A stretch of 33,512 bases of DNA from CAIJXV01 sp964497135 (GTDB taxonomy: Bacteria > Verrucomicrobiota > Kiritimatiellia > CAIKKV01 > CAIJXV01). Made by a program: the position numbers and the translations under genes. The stretch covers positions 1 to 33,512 of the forward strand of contig CAZCDO010000015.1 in NCBI GenBank assembly GCA_964497135.1, read 5' to 3'. Shown piece after piece: positions 6,852-14,130 of the stretch (the stretch's first letter is position 1; each line of letters begins with the position of its first letter). The notes under the pieces were generated by a model, which saw only the letters and a program-made list of their open reading frames with translations, did not search any database and was not told the DNA's origin.

Positions 6852-7917
6852 CGATCAACCGTTCTTTTTTGAATATCAGGGCCATCAAGGCGGCCCGAAT
6901 CCACATCCCATTGCGCATCTGCCGCCAGTAAACTGCCCGGGGATCGCGGTCGATCGCGGTCGGTATCTCCTGCCGCCGCGGGAAAGGATGCATAATCACC
7001 GATTGCGCACCCAATCGATCCAGGTATTCCGGCCGGAAATGATAGCGCGTGGTGTCGATTTTCTGGCTCTCCCCCTCCGTCGTGTCCCATTCGTCCTGAA
7101 TTCGCGTCATGTAAATCGCGTCGGCCAGCGGTATGGTTGATTCGAAGTCCGCCGCCACCTCGTAAGCCACCCCGGCGGAATCGAGCAGATCGAGAATGTC
7201 CCGCCCGATCTGCAAGGGCTCGGGGGCCACAAAAATCATGCGCACCCCGGTGTAATTGGTCAACAACCAGGCCAGAGATCGAACCGTTCGCCCACGCGCC
7301 AGGTCGCCCACGAAAACAATCGTCTTGCCGTCAATCCCGCCCCGCGATTCAAAACTCCGCTGGAGCGTATAGATGTCGAGTAGGGCCTGGGTCGGATGCT
7401 GATCCTTGCCCGACCCGGCATTGATGATCGGGATCGGCCGCTCGGTATTGGACAGAACCCACGCCGTGTGTTCGGCCAACCCCCCCACCTGGGTACGCAT
7501 GACGATCATGTCGAAATAGGAACTGAACGTGCGAAGGGAATCCTCCTGCGACTCACCCTTGAATTCGCTGGAAGTCGCCATGTCCCGCACTTCGCCGACG
7601 TTGACCCCGAGAATCTGACAGGCGGAGGAAAACGACAAAAAGGTGCGACTGCTCGGCTGGGTAAAATAGAGCATGGCCCGCTTGTTGGCCATCAAACCCC
7701 GCAGGAAACTCATGCCTTCCTCTGTTTTTGCCGTGCGGCGAATCCGGGTCGCCAGCCCCCCCAGGGCCTCCAAAGCGGCCCGGTTAAACTGCTGGGCCAG
7801 CAGGACATGAAAAATTCGTCCGTCCTCACCCGCCAGGTAGGGGGCTTTTTCCGTGACGGGCAAACGGCTGAACGTCTCCCAGGCGATATGGCTCAAAGGG
7901 GTATTCTCCGTCGTCAT
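6826..7917 (-). CDS. pyrB: Aspartate carbamoyltransferase catalytic subunit
   Basis: Condenses carbamoyl phosphate with aspartate in pyrimidine synthesis (cytosol). At 363 residues it is about 50 longer than the E. coli catalytic chain. Carbamoyl-phosphate loop: FTQPSSRTFLSFSSA, where the usual S-T-R-T is S-S-R-T. Further motifs are the KGESQEDSLRTF loop, NAGSGKDQHPTQALLDIYT, FVGDLARGRTVRSLAWLL, YMTRIQDE and the late VIMHPFPRRQEIP. The gene sits 13 bases downstream of argF, so the two transcarbamoylases are almost surely co-transcribed. No pyrI regulatory chain or dihydroorotase is adjacent. The HPTQ, HPFPR and aspartate-side motifs support the assignment over ornithine carbamoyltransferase. 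Confidence 0.93.
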   Translation of the reverse strand: MTTENTPLSHIAWETFSRLPVTEKAPYLAGEDGRIFHVLLAQQFNRAALEALGGLATRIRRTAKTEEGMSFLRGLMANKRAMLYFTQPSSRTFLSFSSACQILGVNVGEVRDMATSSEFKGESQEDSLRTFSSYFDMIVMRTQVGGLAEHTAWVLSNTERPIPIINAGSGKDQHPTQALLDIYTLQRSFESRGGIDGKTIVFVGDLARGRTVRSLAWLLTNYTGVRMIFVAPEPLQIGRDILDLLDSAGVAYEVAADFESTIPLADAIYMTRIQDEWDTTEGESQKIDTTRYHFRPEYLDRLGAQSVIMHPFPRRQEIPTAIDRDPRAVYWRQMRNGMWIRAALMALIFKKERLIDGYYASVR

Positions 7918-7930
7918 GCGGTCGACTCCT

Positions 7931-8926
7931 TCAGGTCAGGGTGGCCACCATCAACGCTTTGATGGTGTGCATCCGGTTTTCAGCCTGTTCAAAGACCTTC
8001 GAGTAGGGCGCCTCAAACACCTCGTCGGTCACTTCCAATTCCCCGATCGTCCGGGTCACCTCGGTGTCCCGATTGTGGAAACCCGGCAGGCAGTGCAGAA
8101 ATATGAACCGGCCGGACTCCAGGTTGCCGGTCCGTTCAACCATGGCCCGATCAATCCGATACGGCTTCAACAGACGAACCCGCTCCTCAAATTGTGCCTC
8201 CTCGCCCATCGACACCCAGACGTCGGTGTAAATCGCATGAGCCCCACGGACGCCTTCCAAGGGATCCGTGGTCACCGTCAAACTGCCCCCATTCCGCAGG
8301 GCCAACGCCGCCGCCCGCGCCACCAAAGCCGGATCCGGGGCCAACACCGCCGGGGCACAATTCACAAAATGCATCCCGACCATCGCACAACCGATCATCA
8401 GGGTGTTGACCATATTGTTGCGGCCATCCCCGACATACACCATGCGCAAGCCCTGGAGCGCGCCGAATTGTTCGCGCAGGGTCAATAGATCGGCCAATAC
8501 CTGGGTGGGATGCCAGTCGTCCGTCAGGGCATTCCAAACCGGAACCCCGGCACAGCGCGCCAAAGTCTCAACCGTCGATTGCTTGAACCCCCGGAAGGCG
8601 ATCCCGTCGAACATCCGGCCCAAAACCCGGGCGGTGTCGACAATCGATTCTTTCTTGCCCAAATGGATGTCGTGAACATCGAGATATTCGGCCTGCGCAC
8701 CCTCGTCCGCGGCCGCCACCGTAAACGCACACCGCGTGCGGGTCGATGATTTTTCAAAAATCAAGGCGATATTCTTGCGCAACAAAAGATCGCCGCGAAC
8801 ACCGGCGCGCTTGCGCGCCTTGAGGTCCGCCGCCAAATCCACCAGAGCGGTCAAATCCGCGACCGATAACTCATCCAGCGTCAACAGGCTCCGCCCCCGC
8901 AACCGGGTTTTATTGATGACCGACAT
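7931..8926 (-). CDS. argF: Ornithine carbamoyltransferase
   Basis: Forms citrulline from ornithine and carbamoyl phosphate in arginine synthesis, 331 residues. Motifs: FEKSSTRTRCAFTVA (carbamoyl-phosphate site), WHPTQVLADLLT, VGDGRNNMVNTLMIG, the ornithine-side VWVSMGEE loop and FLHCLPGFH with the catalytic cysteine. The start ATG has a GAGG site 8 bases upstream. A catabolic role (arcB-like) cannot be excluded from sequence alone, but no arcA or arcC gene is nearby. It appears to be the first gene of the argF-pyrB-repeat protein-mlaEFD run. Confidence 0.94.
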   Translation of the reverse strand: MSVINKTRLRGRSLLTLDELSVADLTALVDLAADLKARKRAGVRGDLLLRKNIALIFEKSSTRTRCAFTVAAADEGAQAEYLDVHDIHLGKKESIVDTARVLGRMFDGIAFRGFKQSTVETLARCAGVPVWNALTDDWHPTQVLADLLTLREQFGALQGLRMVYVGDGRNNMVNTLMIGCAMVGMHFVNCAPAVLAPDPALVARAAALALRNGGSLTVTTDPLEGVRGAHAIYTDVWVSMGEEAQFEERVRLLKPYRIDRAMVERTGNLESGRFIFLHCLPGFHNRDTEVTRTIGELEVTDEVFEAPYSKVFEQAENRMHTIKALMVATLT

Positions 8927-8999
8927 AGGTTACCCCTCGATTGGAAATCACCGGAATCCTGCCACATTCCCCACGCTTCTCCAAGCCCAAATGAGGGAC

Positions 9000-9073
9000 G
9001 GGCGCAGGGCGACTCCGTGGGTGGTTTGGGGCCTAAATCGCGATCGAGAATTTTAACACAAAGATCGCAACGC
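9000..9073 (+). repeat. Dispersed repeat, copy A (inverted relative to copy B)
   Basis: This stretch matches the reverse complement of 19333-19410 at roughly 85% over about 74 bases by eye. Shared blocks include GCGACTCCGTGGGTG, CTAAATCGC and GAATTTTAACAC. Weaker similarity continues beyond it (ATGTCCATC, then CCAGA). It lies beside a transposase remnant, so it may be the end of an insertion sequence or a small non-autonomous derivative. Confidence 0.65.
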
Positions 9074-9457
9074 CCATGTCCATCTCCCAGATCTGCGGAA
9101 AAAAGGGCCGGAACGTGAACGAGCACGGCCCGATCGGGTACGAAAGAATGGCTCCGGCCGAAGAAGGGCGTGGGACAGCGACCCCTCGCACGCGAGGAGT
9201 GAGCCATTGCTTGGGATGGGGTGGCTTCGGTCGGGAGCGGATATAGGTGACCGCTCCCGATGCGTGGCGGGCCTCGATGCACTCGATGGCGTCGAAACTG
9301 AATGGTTGCGGCTCCCGCTGTGCGTCACGAACATCAGGACGCCCATCAAGATCAGAAGTTTGGCCTCATAAACCAGATAAAAGGGGTTGCGCGGATCTGG
9401 AAGTTCACCGAGCCACTCGGCCAACTCGGGACAGAAATGCCGGAGCGTAATCGTCAA
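9053..9457 (-). pseudogene. Decayed transposase N-terminus (ISNCY-like)
   Basis: The first 50 or so residues (HFCPELAEWLGELPDPRNP, then VYEAKLLILMGVLMFVTH and SGSR) match the start of ISNCY-type transposases, whose N-termini read '...L-x-D-P-R ... Y ... GLLMFL-x-x-LGSRRQ'. After the GSR motif the frame turns into Ser/Arg-rich sequence without any DDE domain, and a perfect 10-bp inverted repeat interrupts it. It is therefore a remnant, not an active element. The rest of the 680-base gap between argF and the MFS gene holds the dispersed repeat and nothing else I can recognise. Confidence 0.6.
9231..9260. repeat. Perfect inverted repeat inside the transposase remnant
   Basis: TCGGGAGCGG and CCGCTCCCGA are exact 10-base reverse complements separated by 10 bases. 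It sits where transposase similarity ends and may be a small palindromic insertion or an old IS end. Confidence 0.6.
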
Positions 9458-9605
9458 TTCCCGCGTTAACTCGGGTTTTACCGGGCGCGTTTCTTAGGGC
9501 GGCCCCTCGGGTCAGTATTTTGGCGGTTGCCGCCGTCTACTCAACGGCTGCGAAGGGTGCCCGAGGTGCGACAATTTGTATTTTCTGAAGGGCTGCATAC
9601 CCCCA

Positions 9606-10943
9606 TCACGACACCGGCGGCACCCCGCGCAAATCGGAGCGCCCAACAACAGAGGGGATCAGCCCCAGCGTCACGGTCATCAGCACGATCAACACGGCAT
9701 AAACCAGCAAAACCGCATCATAGGCGCTCCGGGTTCCGCCCGCCAGCGTCCAGGAATCGGCAAAAAGACCCAGCCGAATTCCCCAGGCGCCCAGGAGCCC
9801 GGATAAGGCCGCCCCCGTCAGGGTCATCGTGGTGCAAATCGAAGTCGAAAGGGATTTGCGCACCGCCGGAATGAGGGCCAGCATTTCAGTCGAAAAAGCG
9901 ATCGAGCCCGCCGCCGTCAATCCGCCAAACACCGCATGCATCACCCCCAGCACATAAAGCGGCGGCAGGAACAGGTTGTCGCGCGCCACAAACAACGCCA
10001 GGGACGCACCGTAACCGAAATGACAAATCAAGAAGACCGGCTTGGTCCCGATCCGATCCACCGCCTTGCCCCCGAAATAAAACCCGATGACCGACCCGAT
10101 CATCGTCAGGTTGGCCAGCAACATCACCAAACTGTCGCCCAGTCCCAGAATCTTTTTTTCCACAAGCCCGAACAAGGTCAGACACCCGCCGGTGAAAAGG
10201 GCGATGATGAAAAGATAGGCGCAAAACGGAAGATAGCCTCCACTCCGCAGGATGGCCTGCAAATCCCGGGGCAAATCACGGGCTGTGGAGAGGGGGGGCT
10301 CCAATTCGGGGATCTGCGCGAAATAATAGCTCCAAGGCAGAATCGAAAGCCCCAGCAAAATCAATATGCCCGCCAGCACCGGAACCGACGTTTCCCGGGG
10401 CAGTAGCACGGCGATCAGGCCCCCGAGAATCACCGCGCAAACCTGCCAGGAGACCCGCAGGGCGCCAAAGAAACGGCCGCGGTAAAAGGAGGGAACGATC
10501 GGATCCAACAGGGCATACCAGGCCGCGACCTGCCCCGCCATTCCAATCCCAAACACCGCCATCCCCAGGCTTAACAGTCCCACCGTCATCCCCTCCGGCA
10601 CCCAGGCGGCCAGGGGGATGAAAACGTACCCCACTCCACACAACGCAATCCCCCACAACGTGACCCGCCGTTTGCCATACACATCCGCCAGGTGGGCGCA
10701 GGGAATCAAGGCCAGCGCCTGCATGGCACTGATCAACGATAACAACCAGAGAACGGTGGTCCCATCCAGTTTCAAGGCGGTCAGATAAATCAGCATCAGC
10801 CCGTTCCCGCAAACGGACGTGGCGAGCACCTTGAAACAGGCTCCGATGATGGCGGCCCGCATCCCTTTTCGGGACACCTCGGTAATCGTTTCCTCACCGG
10901 GCTGTGATCGGTCTTCCCTTCCCTCCGATGTCACGGGCGTCAT
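9606..10943 (-). CDS. Major facilitator superfamily transporter
   Basis: Inner-membrane MFS permease of about 445 residues with roughly twelve hydrophobic segments. The A-loop-like motif between segments 2 and 3 reads HLADVYGKRRVTLWG (canonical G-x-L-a-D-r-x-G-r-r), and a related GGKAVDRIGTKPVFL occurs in the second half. A charged, presumably cytosolic N-terminus of about 28 residues precedes the first helix. I place the start at the ATG at 10943, which overlaps the lactonase stop (ATGA); the longer open frame upstream is antisense-like and Arg-rich. The substrate is unknown. Coupling to a 6-phosphogluconolactonase-like gene suggests a sugar or sugar acid, as inference. Confidence 0.88.
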   Translation of the reverse strand: MTPVTSEGREDRSQPGEETITEVSRKGMRAAIIGACFKVLATSVCGNGLMLIYLTALKLDGTTVLWLLSLISAMQALALIPCAHLADVYGKRRVTLWGIALCGVGYVFIPLAAWVPEGMTVGLLSLGMAVFGIGMAGQVAAWYALLDPIVPSFYRGRFFGALRVSWQVCAVILGGLIAVLLPRETSVPVLAGILILLGLSILPWSYYFAQIPELEPPLSTARDLPRDLQAILRSGGYLPFCAYLFIIALFTGGCLTLFGLVEKKILGLGDSLVMLLANLTMIGSVIGFYFGGKAVDRIGTKPVFLICHFGYGASLALFVARDNLFLPPLYVLGVMHAVFGGLTAAGSIAFSTEMLALIPAVRKSLSTSICTTMTLTGAALSGLLGAWGIRLGLFADSWTLAGGTRSAYDAVLLVYAVLIVLMTVTLGLIPSVVGRSDLRGVPPVS

Positions 10944-12073
10944 CGTTCGTCCTCTTTCCCCGGGAATGTCGCGCGGGGGTCGCACGAACCTGAAAAAGTC
11001 ACACACACGGGTGCGGGAACGGCCACCGGTTCTCCCACCGGCGTCAAGCCTCCACTCGCCGGATCGACGGAAAACACGGTGATCGTATCGCTTTCCTGAT
11101 TGGCCACCACTAGGAAACGTCCGTCGGGCGTCAACCGGAATTGGCGCGGCCAACGACCCCGAACGGGAACAAATTCACGGACTTCCAGCGTCCCCGGTTT
11201 GCCATCGATTCCCAAAATCGCCAGGCTGTCATGGCCGCGGTTGGAGACATACAAAAACCGGCCATCCGAAGTCACCTGAATATCGGCGGCATAACTGGTT
11301 CCTTTCCAATCGGTCGGCAGAGTCGAGATCGTTTGCCGGATCGTCAATCGTCCAGACTCCGGCTCATATTCAAAAAGGGCCACGGTATTGTTCAATTCGT
11401 GGACCAAAAAAAGATGCCGCCCATCGGGGTGCATCGCCATATGGCGCGGCCCGGATCCCGGCGCACACACCACTTCCGGCGGATCGGACGGAAGCAGGCT
11501 TCCGGACTCGGGATCCAAACGACTGACTCGAATCCGATCTTGCCCCAGGTCGGCCGCAAAAACATAACGGTTGTCGGGCGAAAGCATCACGGAGTGGGCA
11601 TGCGGTCCCTCCTGCCGGTCGGGCACAACTCCGCTTCCTCCGTGGTGCTGGACAAAGGACGCGGCCTCGCCCAACGACCCGTCGGATAAGATCGGGAAAA
11701 CGACCACACTCCCGCCGGTATAATTGGACACCAACACCTGCCGCCCACTGGCCGAAAGACAGACATGACAGGGTCCATCGCCCAACGAACGGCGGCGATT
11801 AAGCAACCGCAACTGATGGGTATCCGGATCGATCGCCAGGGCGCAAACCGACCCGTTACTCCGCTGGCCATCCCCCCGCTCCTCACAAACGGAATAAAGA
11901 AACCGGTTGGCGGGATGGATCGCTTGATAGGTGGCATTCGGCAGAACCATCGCCGGCTGAAGAGCATCGAGTTGTCCCGTCGCGGCATCGAACTCCGCCC
12001 GGTAGATTCCCTGTCCCCCGCGAAGGCTATACGTACCGATAAAAATCGAGCATGCATCCGATGCAATAGGCAT
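10940..12073 (-). CDS. pgl: Lactonase family seven-bladed beta-propeller (6-phosphogluconolactonase-like)
   Basis: A 377-residue protein of the Lactonase/YbhE family. Typical elements: FIGTYSLRGGQGIYRAEFD at the start, repeated blade motifs such as HPANRFLYSVCE, VSNYTGGSVVVFPI, GPHAHSVMLSPDNRYVFAADLG, GPRHMAMHPDGRHLFLVHEL and ADIQVTSDGRFLYVSNRG. The E. coli relative hydrolyses 6-phosphogluconolactone in the oxidative pentose phosphate pathway; other members act on other lactones or muconates. No signal peptide is apparent, so a cytosolic enzyme is likely. The last 15 or so residues are divergent. It is translationally coupled to the downstream MFS gene. Confidence 0.85.
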   Translation of the reverse strand: MPIASDACSIFIGTYSLRGGQGIYRAEFDAATGQLDALQPAMVLPNATYQAIHPANRFLYSVCEERGDGQRSNGSVCALAIDPDTHQLRLLNRRRSLGDGPCHVCLSASGRQVLVSNYTGGSVVVFPILSDGSLGEAASFVQHHGGSGVVPDRQEGPHAHSVMLSPDNRYVFAADLGQDRIRVSRLDPESGSLLPSDPPEVVCAPGSGPRHMAMHPDGRHLFLVHELNNTVALFEYEPESGRLTIRQTISTLPTDWKGTSYAADIQVTSDGRFLYVSNRGHDSLAILGIDGKPGTLEVREFVPVRGRWPRQFRLTPDGRFLVVANQESDTITVFSVDPASGGLTPVGEPVAVPAPVCVTFSGSCDPRATFPGKEDER

Positions 12074-12163
12074 GTCCGAACTGTATCACAAGTTGGACTT
12101 CATCGACAATGCAAACCATAAAACCGCCCCGTCGAAACTTTAGATTGTTCTGTGGTGCCGCAA

Positions 12164-13135
12164 TTAACCGACCGGCGTTGACCCCTCCGGTCCGGCCGAA
12201 TCCGCCAGCGCCTCCCAAACGGCCCGCATATCGGCTGGGAAGGGCGCCTCGAAAACCATGGGACGCTTTTGAATCGGATGCTCCAACGCCAGTCGCGCGG
12301 CATGCAACATCTGGCGTTCGGCCGGAACCGGCAGTTCCCGGGGATGACGAAGCCCATACTCGGGATCCCCCACCACCGGACAATGACGATGGATCATGTG
12401 CACCCGGATCTGGTGCGTCCGCCCGGTCTCGATCCGCAGGCTCAACAGGGAAATCGGACCGCGCGTGGCTACCGTTTCATACCAGGTTACCGCAGGACGC
12501 CCCCGGTCGGTCTGCGTGGACATTCGTTTCCGGTCATGTTGACTCCGCCCGATCAGGGTTTCGATGCGACCTTTGTCCGGACGGGGTATTCCCCAGACCA
12601 GCGCCCGGTATTCCTTGGTGACCGCACGCGTCTTAAACAGATCAACCAATACATCCAGCGCCACCTGATGCTTGGCGGCGATCAACACACCCGTGGTGTC
12701 TCGATCCAGCCGATGAACAATTCCCGGGCGCAGTTCTCCGCCAATCCCCCGCAAATCGTGGCAATGATACAGAAGGGCGTTGACCAGAGTCCCCGAGGGA
12801 TGCCCCACGGCGGGATGCACCACCAAGCCGGCTTGTTTATTGATCACAATGATATCTGCATCCTCGTAAATCACATCGAGGGGAATGGGTTCCGCTTTCA
12901 ATTCCACCGGCACGGCGTCGGGAATCGTCAGGTCCACCCGGTCGCCGATTTTCAGACTCACCCCCGGCTTGACGGTCCGTCCGTTGACCCGGATCGATCC
13001 CTCCCGGATCAATTCCTGAATCCGGGATCGGGAGAGGTCCTCCAGATTTTCACTCAGCCACACATCCAACCGTTCCGCCGGATCTTCAACCGCGAATTGA
13101 ACGGCCTGGACAGAGTTTAAAGAGGGATCAGCCAT
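12164..13135 (-). CDS. rluD: RluA/RluD-family 23S rRNA pseudouridine synthase
   Basis: About 323 residues. It has an N-terminal S4 RNA-binding domain (RLDVWLSENLEDLSRSRIQE ... IRVNGRTVKPG, about residues 22-63) followed by the catalytic domain with GIVHRLDRDTTGVLIAAK, where the Asp after R-L is the nucleophile. Other family blocks are LVVHPAVGHPSGTLVNALL, the RTHQIRVHMIH segment and VVGDPEYG. The S4 plus catalytic layout matches RluD, but RluC-type specificity cannot be excluded. The ATG at 13135 shares bases with the lgt stop (TAATG), so translation is coupled; the longer open frame upstream lies inside lgt. Confidence 0.9.
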   Translation of the reverse strand: MADPSLNSVQAVQFAVEDPAERLDVWLSENLEDLSRSRIQELIREGSIRVNGRTVKPGVSLKIGDRVDLTIPDAVPVELKAEPIPLDVIYEDADIIVINKQAGLVVHPAVGHPSGTLVNALLYHCHDLRGIGGELRPGIVHRLDRDTTGVLIAAKHQVALDVLVDLFKTRAVTKEYRALVWGIPRPDKGRIETLIGRSQHDRKRMSTQTDRGRPAVTWYETVATRGPISLLSLRIETGRTHQIRVHMIHRHCPVVGDPEYGLRHPRELPVPAERQMLHAARLALEHPIQKRPMVFEAPFPADMRAVWEALADSAGPEGSTPVG

Positions 13136-13959
13136 TACCCCCCCGCTGTCGTGGAAGGGGTGCCCGGCGCACTGCGGAGGGACCGGGTGCACCACAGAAT
13201 CACACCCGCGAGAAAAAGACACAGGCTCACTCCTTGGGCAATGGTCAACTGCCCCCATTGGGCCCGCTGATCGCCCCGCAAAAATTCAAGAAAGAACCGG
13301 ATCGGAGGATACAGCATCAGGTATAAAGCAACGATATCCCCTTTTCGACGGCGGCGGGGATAGCCATATACCAGGACCCCAAACAAGACCAGATTCAAAG
13401 CGGCTTCGTATAATTGGACGGCATGGACCGGCAGGCTCCAGGGGGCTTCCGACGTGATCAGGCCGGACTCGGTCTGCGCCCACCAGGCCGGCGAATCCGA
13501 AGGGAATTGGACCCCACACGCTCCCGGCAAAGGATTGCCGAAGCAACATCCGTTCAGGAAACAGCCGATCCGCCCCAACATATGCCCCAAGGGCAAAGCC
13601 GTCACGATCAGATCGCCCAGCCCAAAGGCGGATTCCTTTCGGGTCCGGGCCAACAACAGCACCATCAGAATGGAACCGACGAATCCCCCATAAAAGATCA
13701 ATCCCCCCCGATCCACCCGCCAGATCTGGAGCGGGTTCGCCCAAAAATATCGCCAATCCGACGCAATATAGGCCAAGCGCGCCCCCAGGATACCCGCCAA
13801 CATCACCCAAAAAGCCAGATCGCTGGCCCAGGCCGCATCCCGCCCTTCCCGCCGACCCAATCTCCACCACGTCAGGATTCCCGCCAAAAAGGCAACCGCC
13901 ATCAGAATCCCATACCAGTAAATTACCCGTTCCCCGATCATCAGACATACCGGATGCAT
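13135..13959 (-). CDS. lgt: Prolipoprotein diacylglyceryl transferase
   Basis: Integral inner-membrane enzyme that transfers diacylglycerol to the lipobox cysteine of prolipoproteins, about 274 residues. Signatures: RGGLIFYGGFVG, the Lgt box HMLGRIGCFLNGCCFG, VHAVQLYEAALN and RFFLEFLRGDQ. Around seven membrane segments are visible. I start at MHPVCLMIGERV because a GAGG site lies 5 bases upstream and this is the usual family N-terminus; an in-frame start 49 codons earlier adds unrelated charged residues. It presumably shares a promoter with rluD in the 170-base gap before the divergent kinase gene. Confidence 0.93.
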   Translation of the reverse strand: MHPVCLMIGERVIYWYGILMAVAFLAGILTWWRLGRREGRDAAWASDLAFWVMLAGILGARLAYIASDWRYFWANPLQIWRVDRGGLIFYGGFVGSILMVLLLARTRKESAFGLGDLIVTALPLGHMLGRIGCFLNGCCFGNPLPGACGVQFPSDSPAWWAQTESGLITSEAPWSLPVHAVQLYEAALNLVLFGVLVYGYPRRRRKGDIVALYLMLYPPIRFFLEFLRGDQRAQWGQLTIAQGVSLCLFLAGVILWCTRSLRSAPGTPSTTAGG

Positions 13960-14073
13960 AATCGCCTCTTTGTAGGGTTCGATTTCACCTTTGTGTTGTA
14001 GCGTATTTCCATCCCAGATGCACGTTTTTCTGTATTCATCACGCCTGTGGGCGACGGTGAAAAATCGTTGCGC

Positions 14074-14102
14074 TTTACATCCGGAAAGAAAACGATTAAA
14101 AC
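14074..14102 (+). promoter_or_regulatory. Candidate sigma-70-like promoter for the kinase gene
   Basis: TTTACA and TAAAAC are separated by 17 bases, about 28 bases before the kinase ATG. The -35 is good and the -10 is weak, so this is only a candidate. Confidence 0.3.
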
Positions 14103-14130
14103 TCACTCCTAATAGAGGGCGACAGGTCTT

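Noticed and set aside
9458..9605. Possible short genes between the transposase remnant and the MFS stop
   Set aside because: Translations are Arg/Pro-rich and show no start signals; I see nothing supported here.
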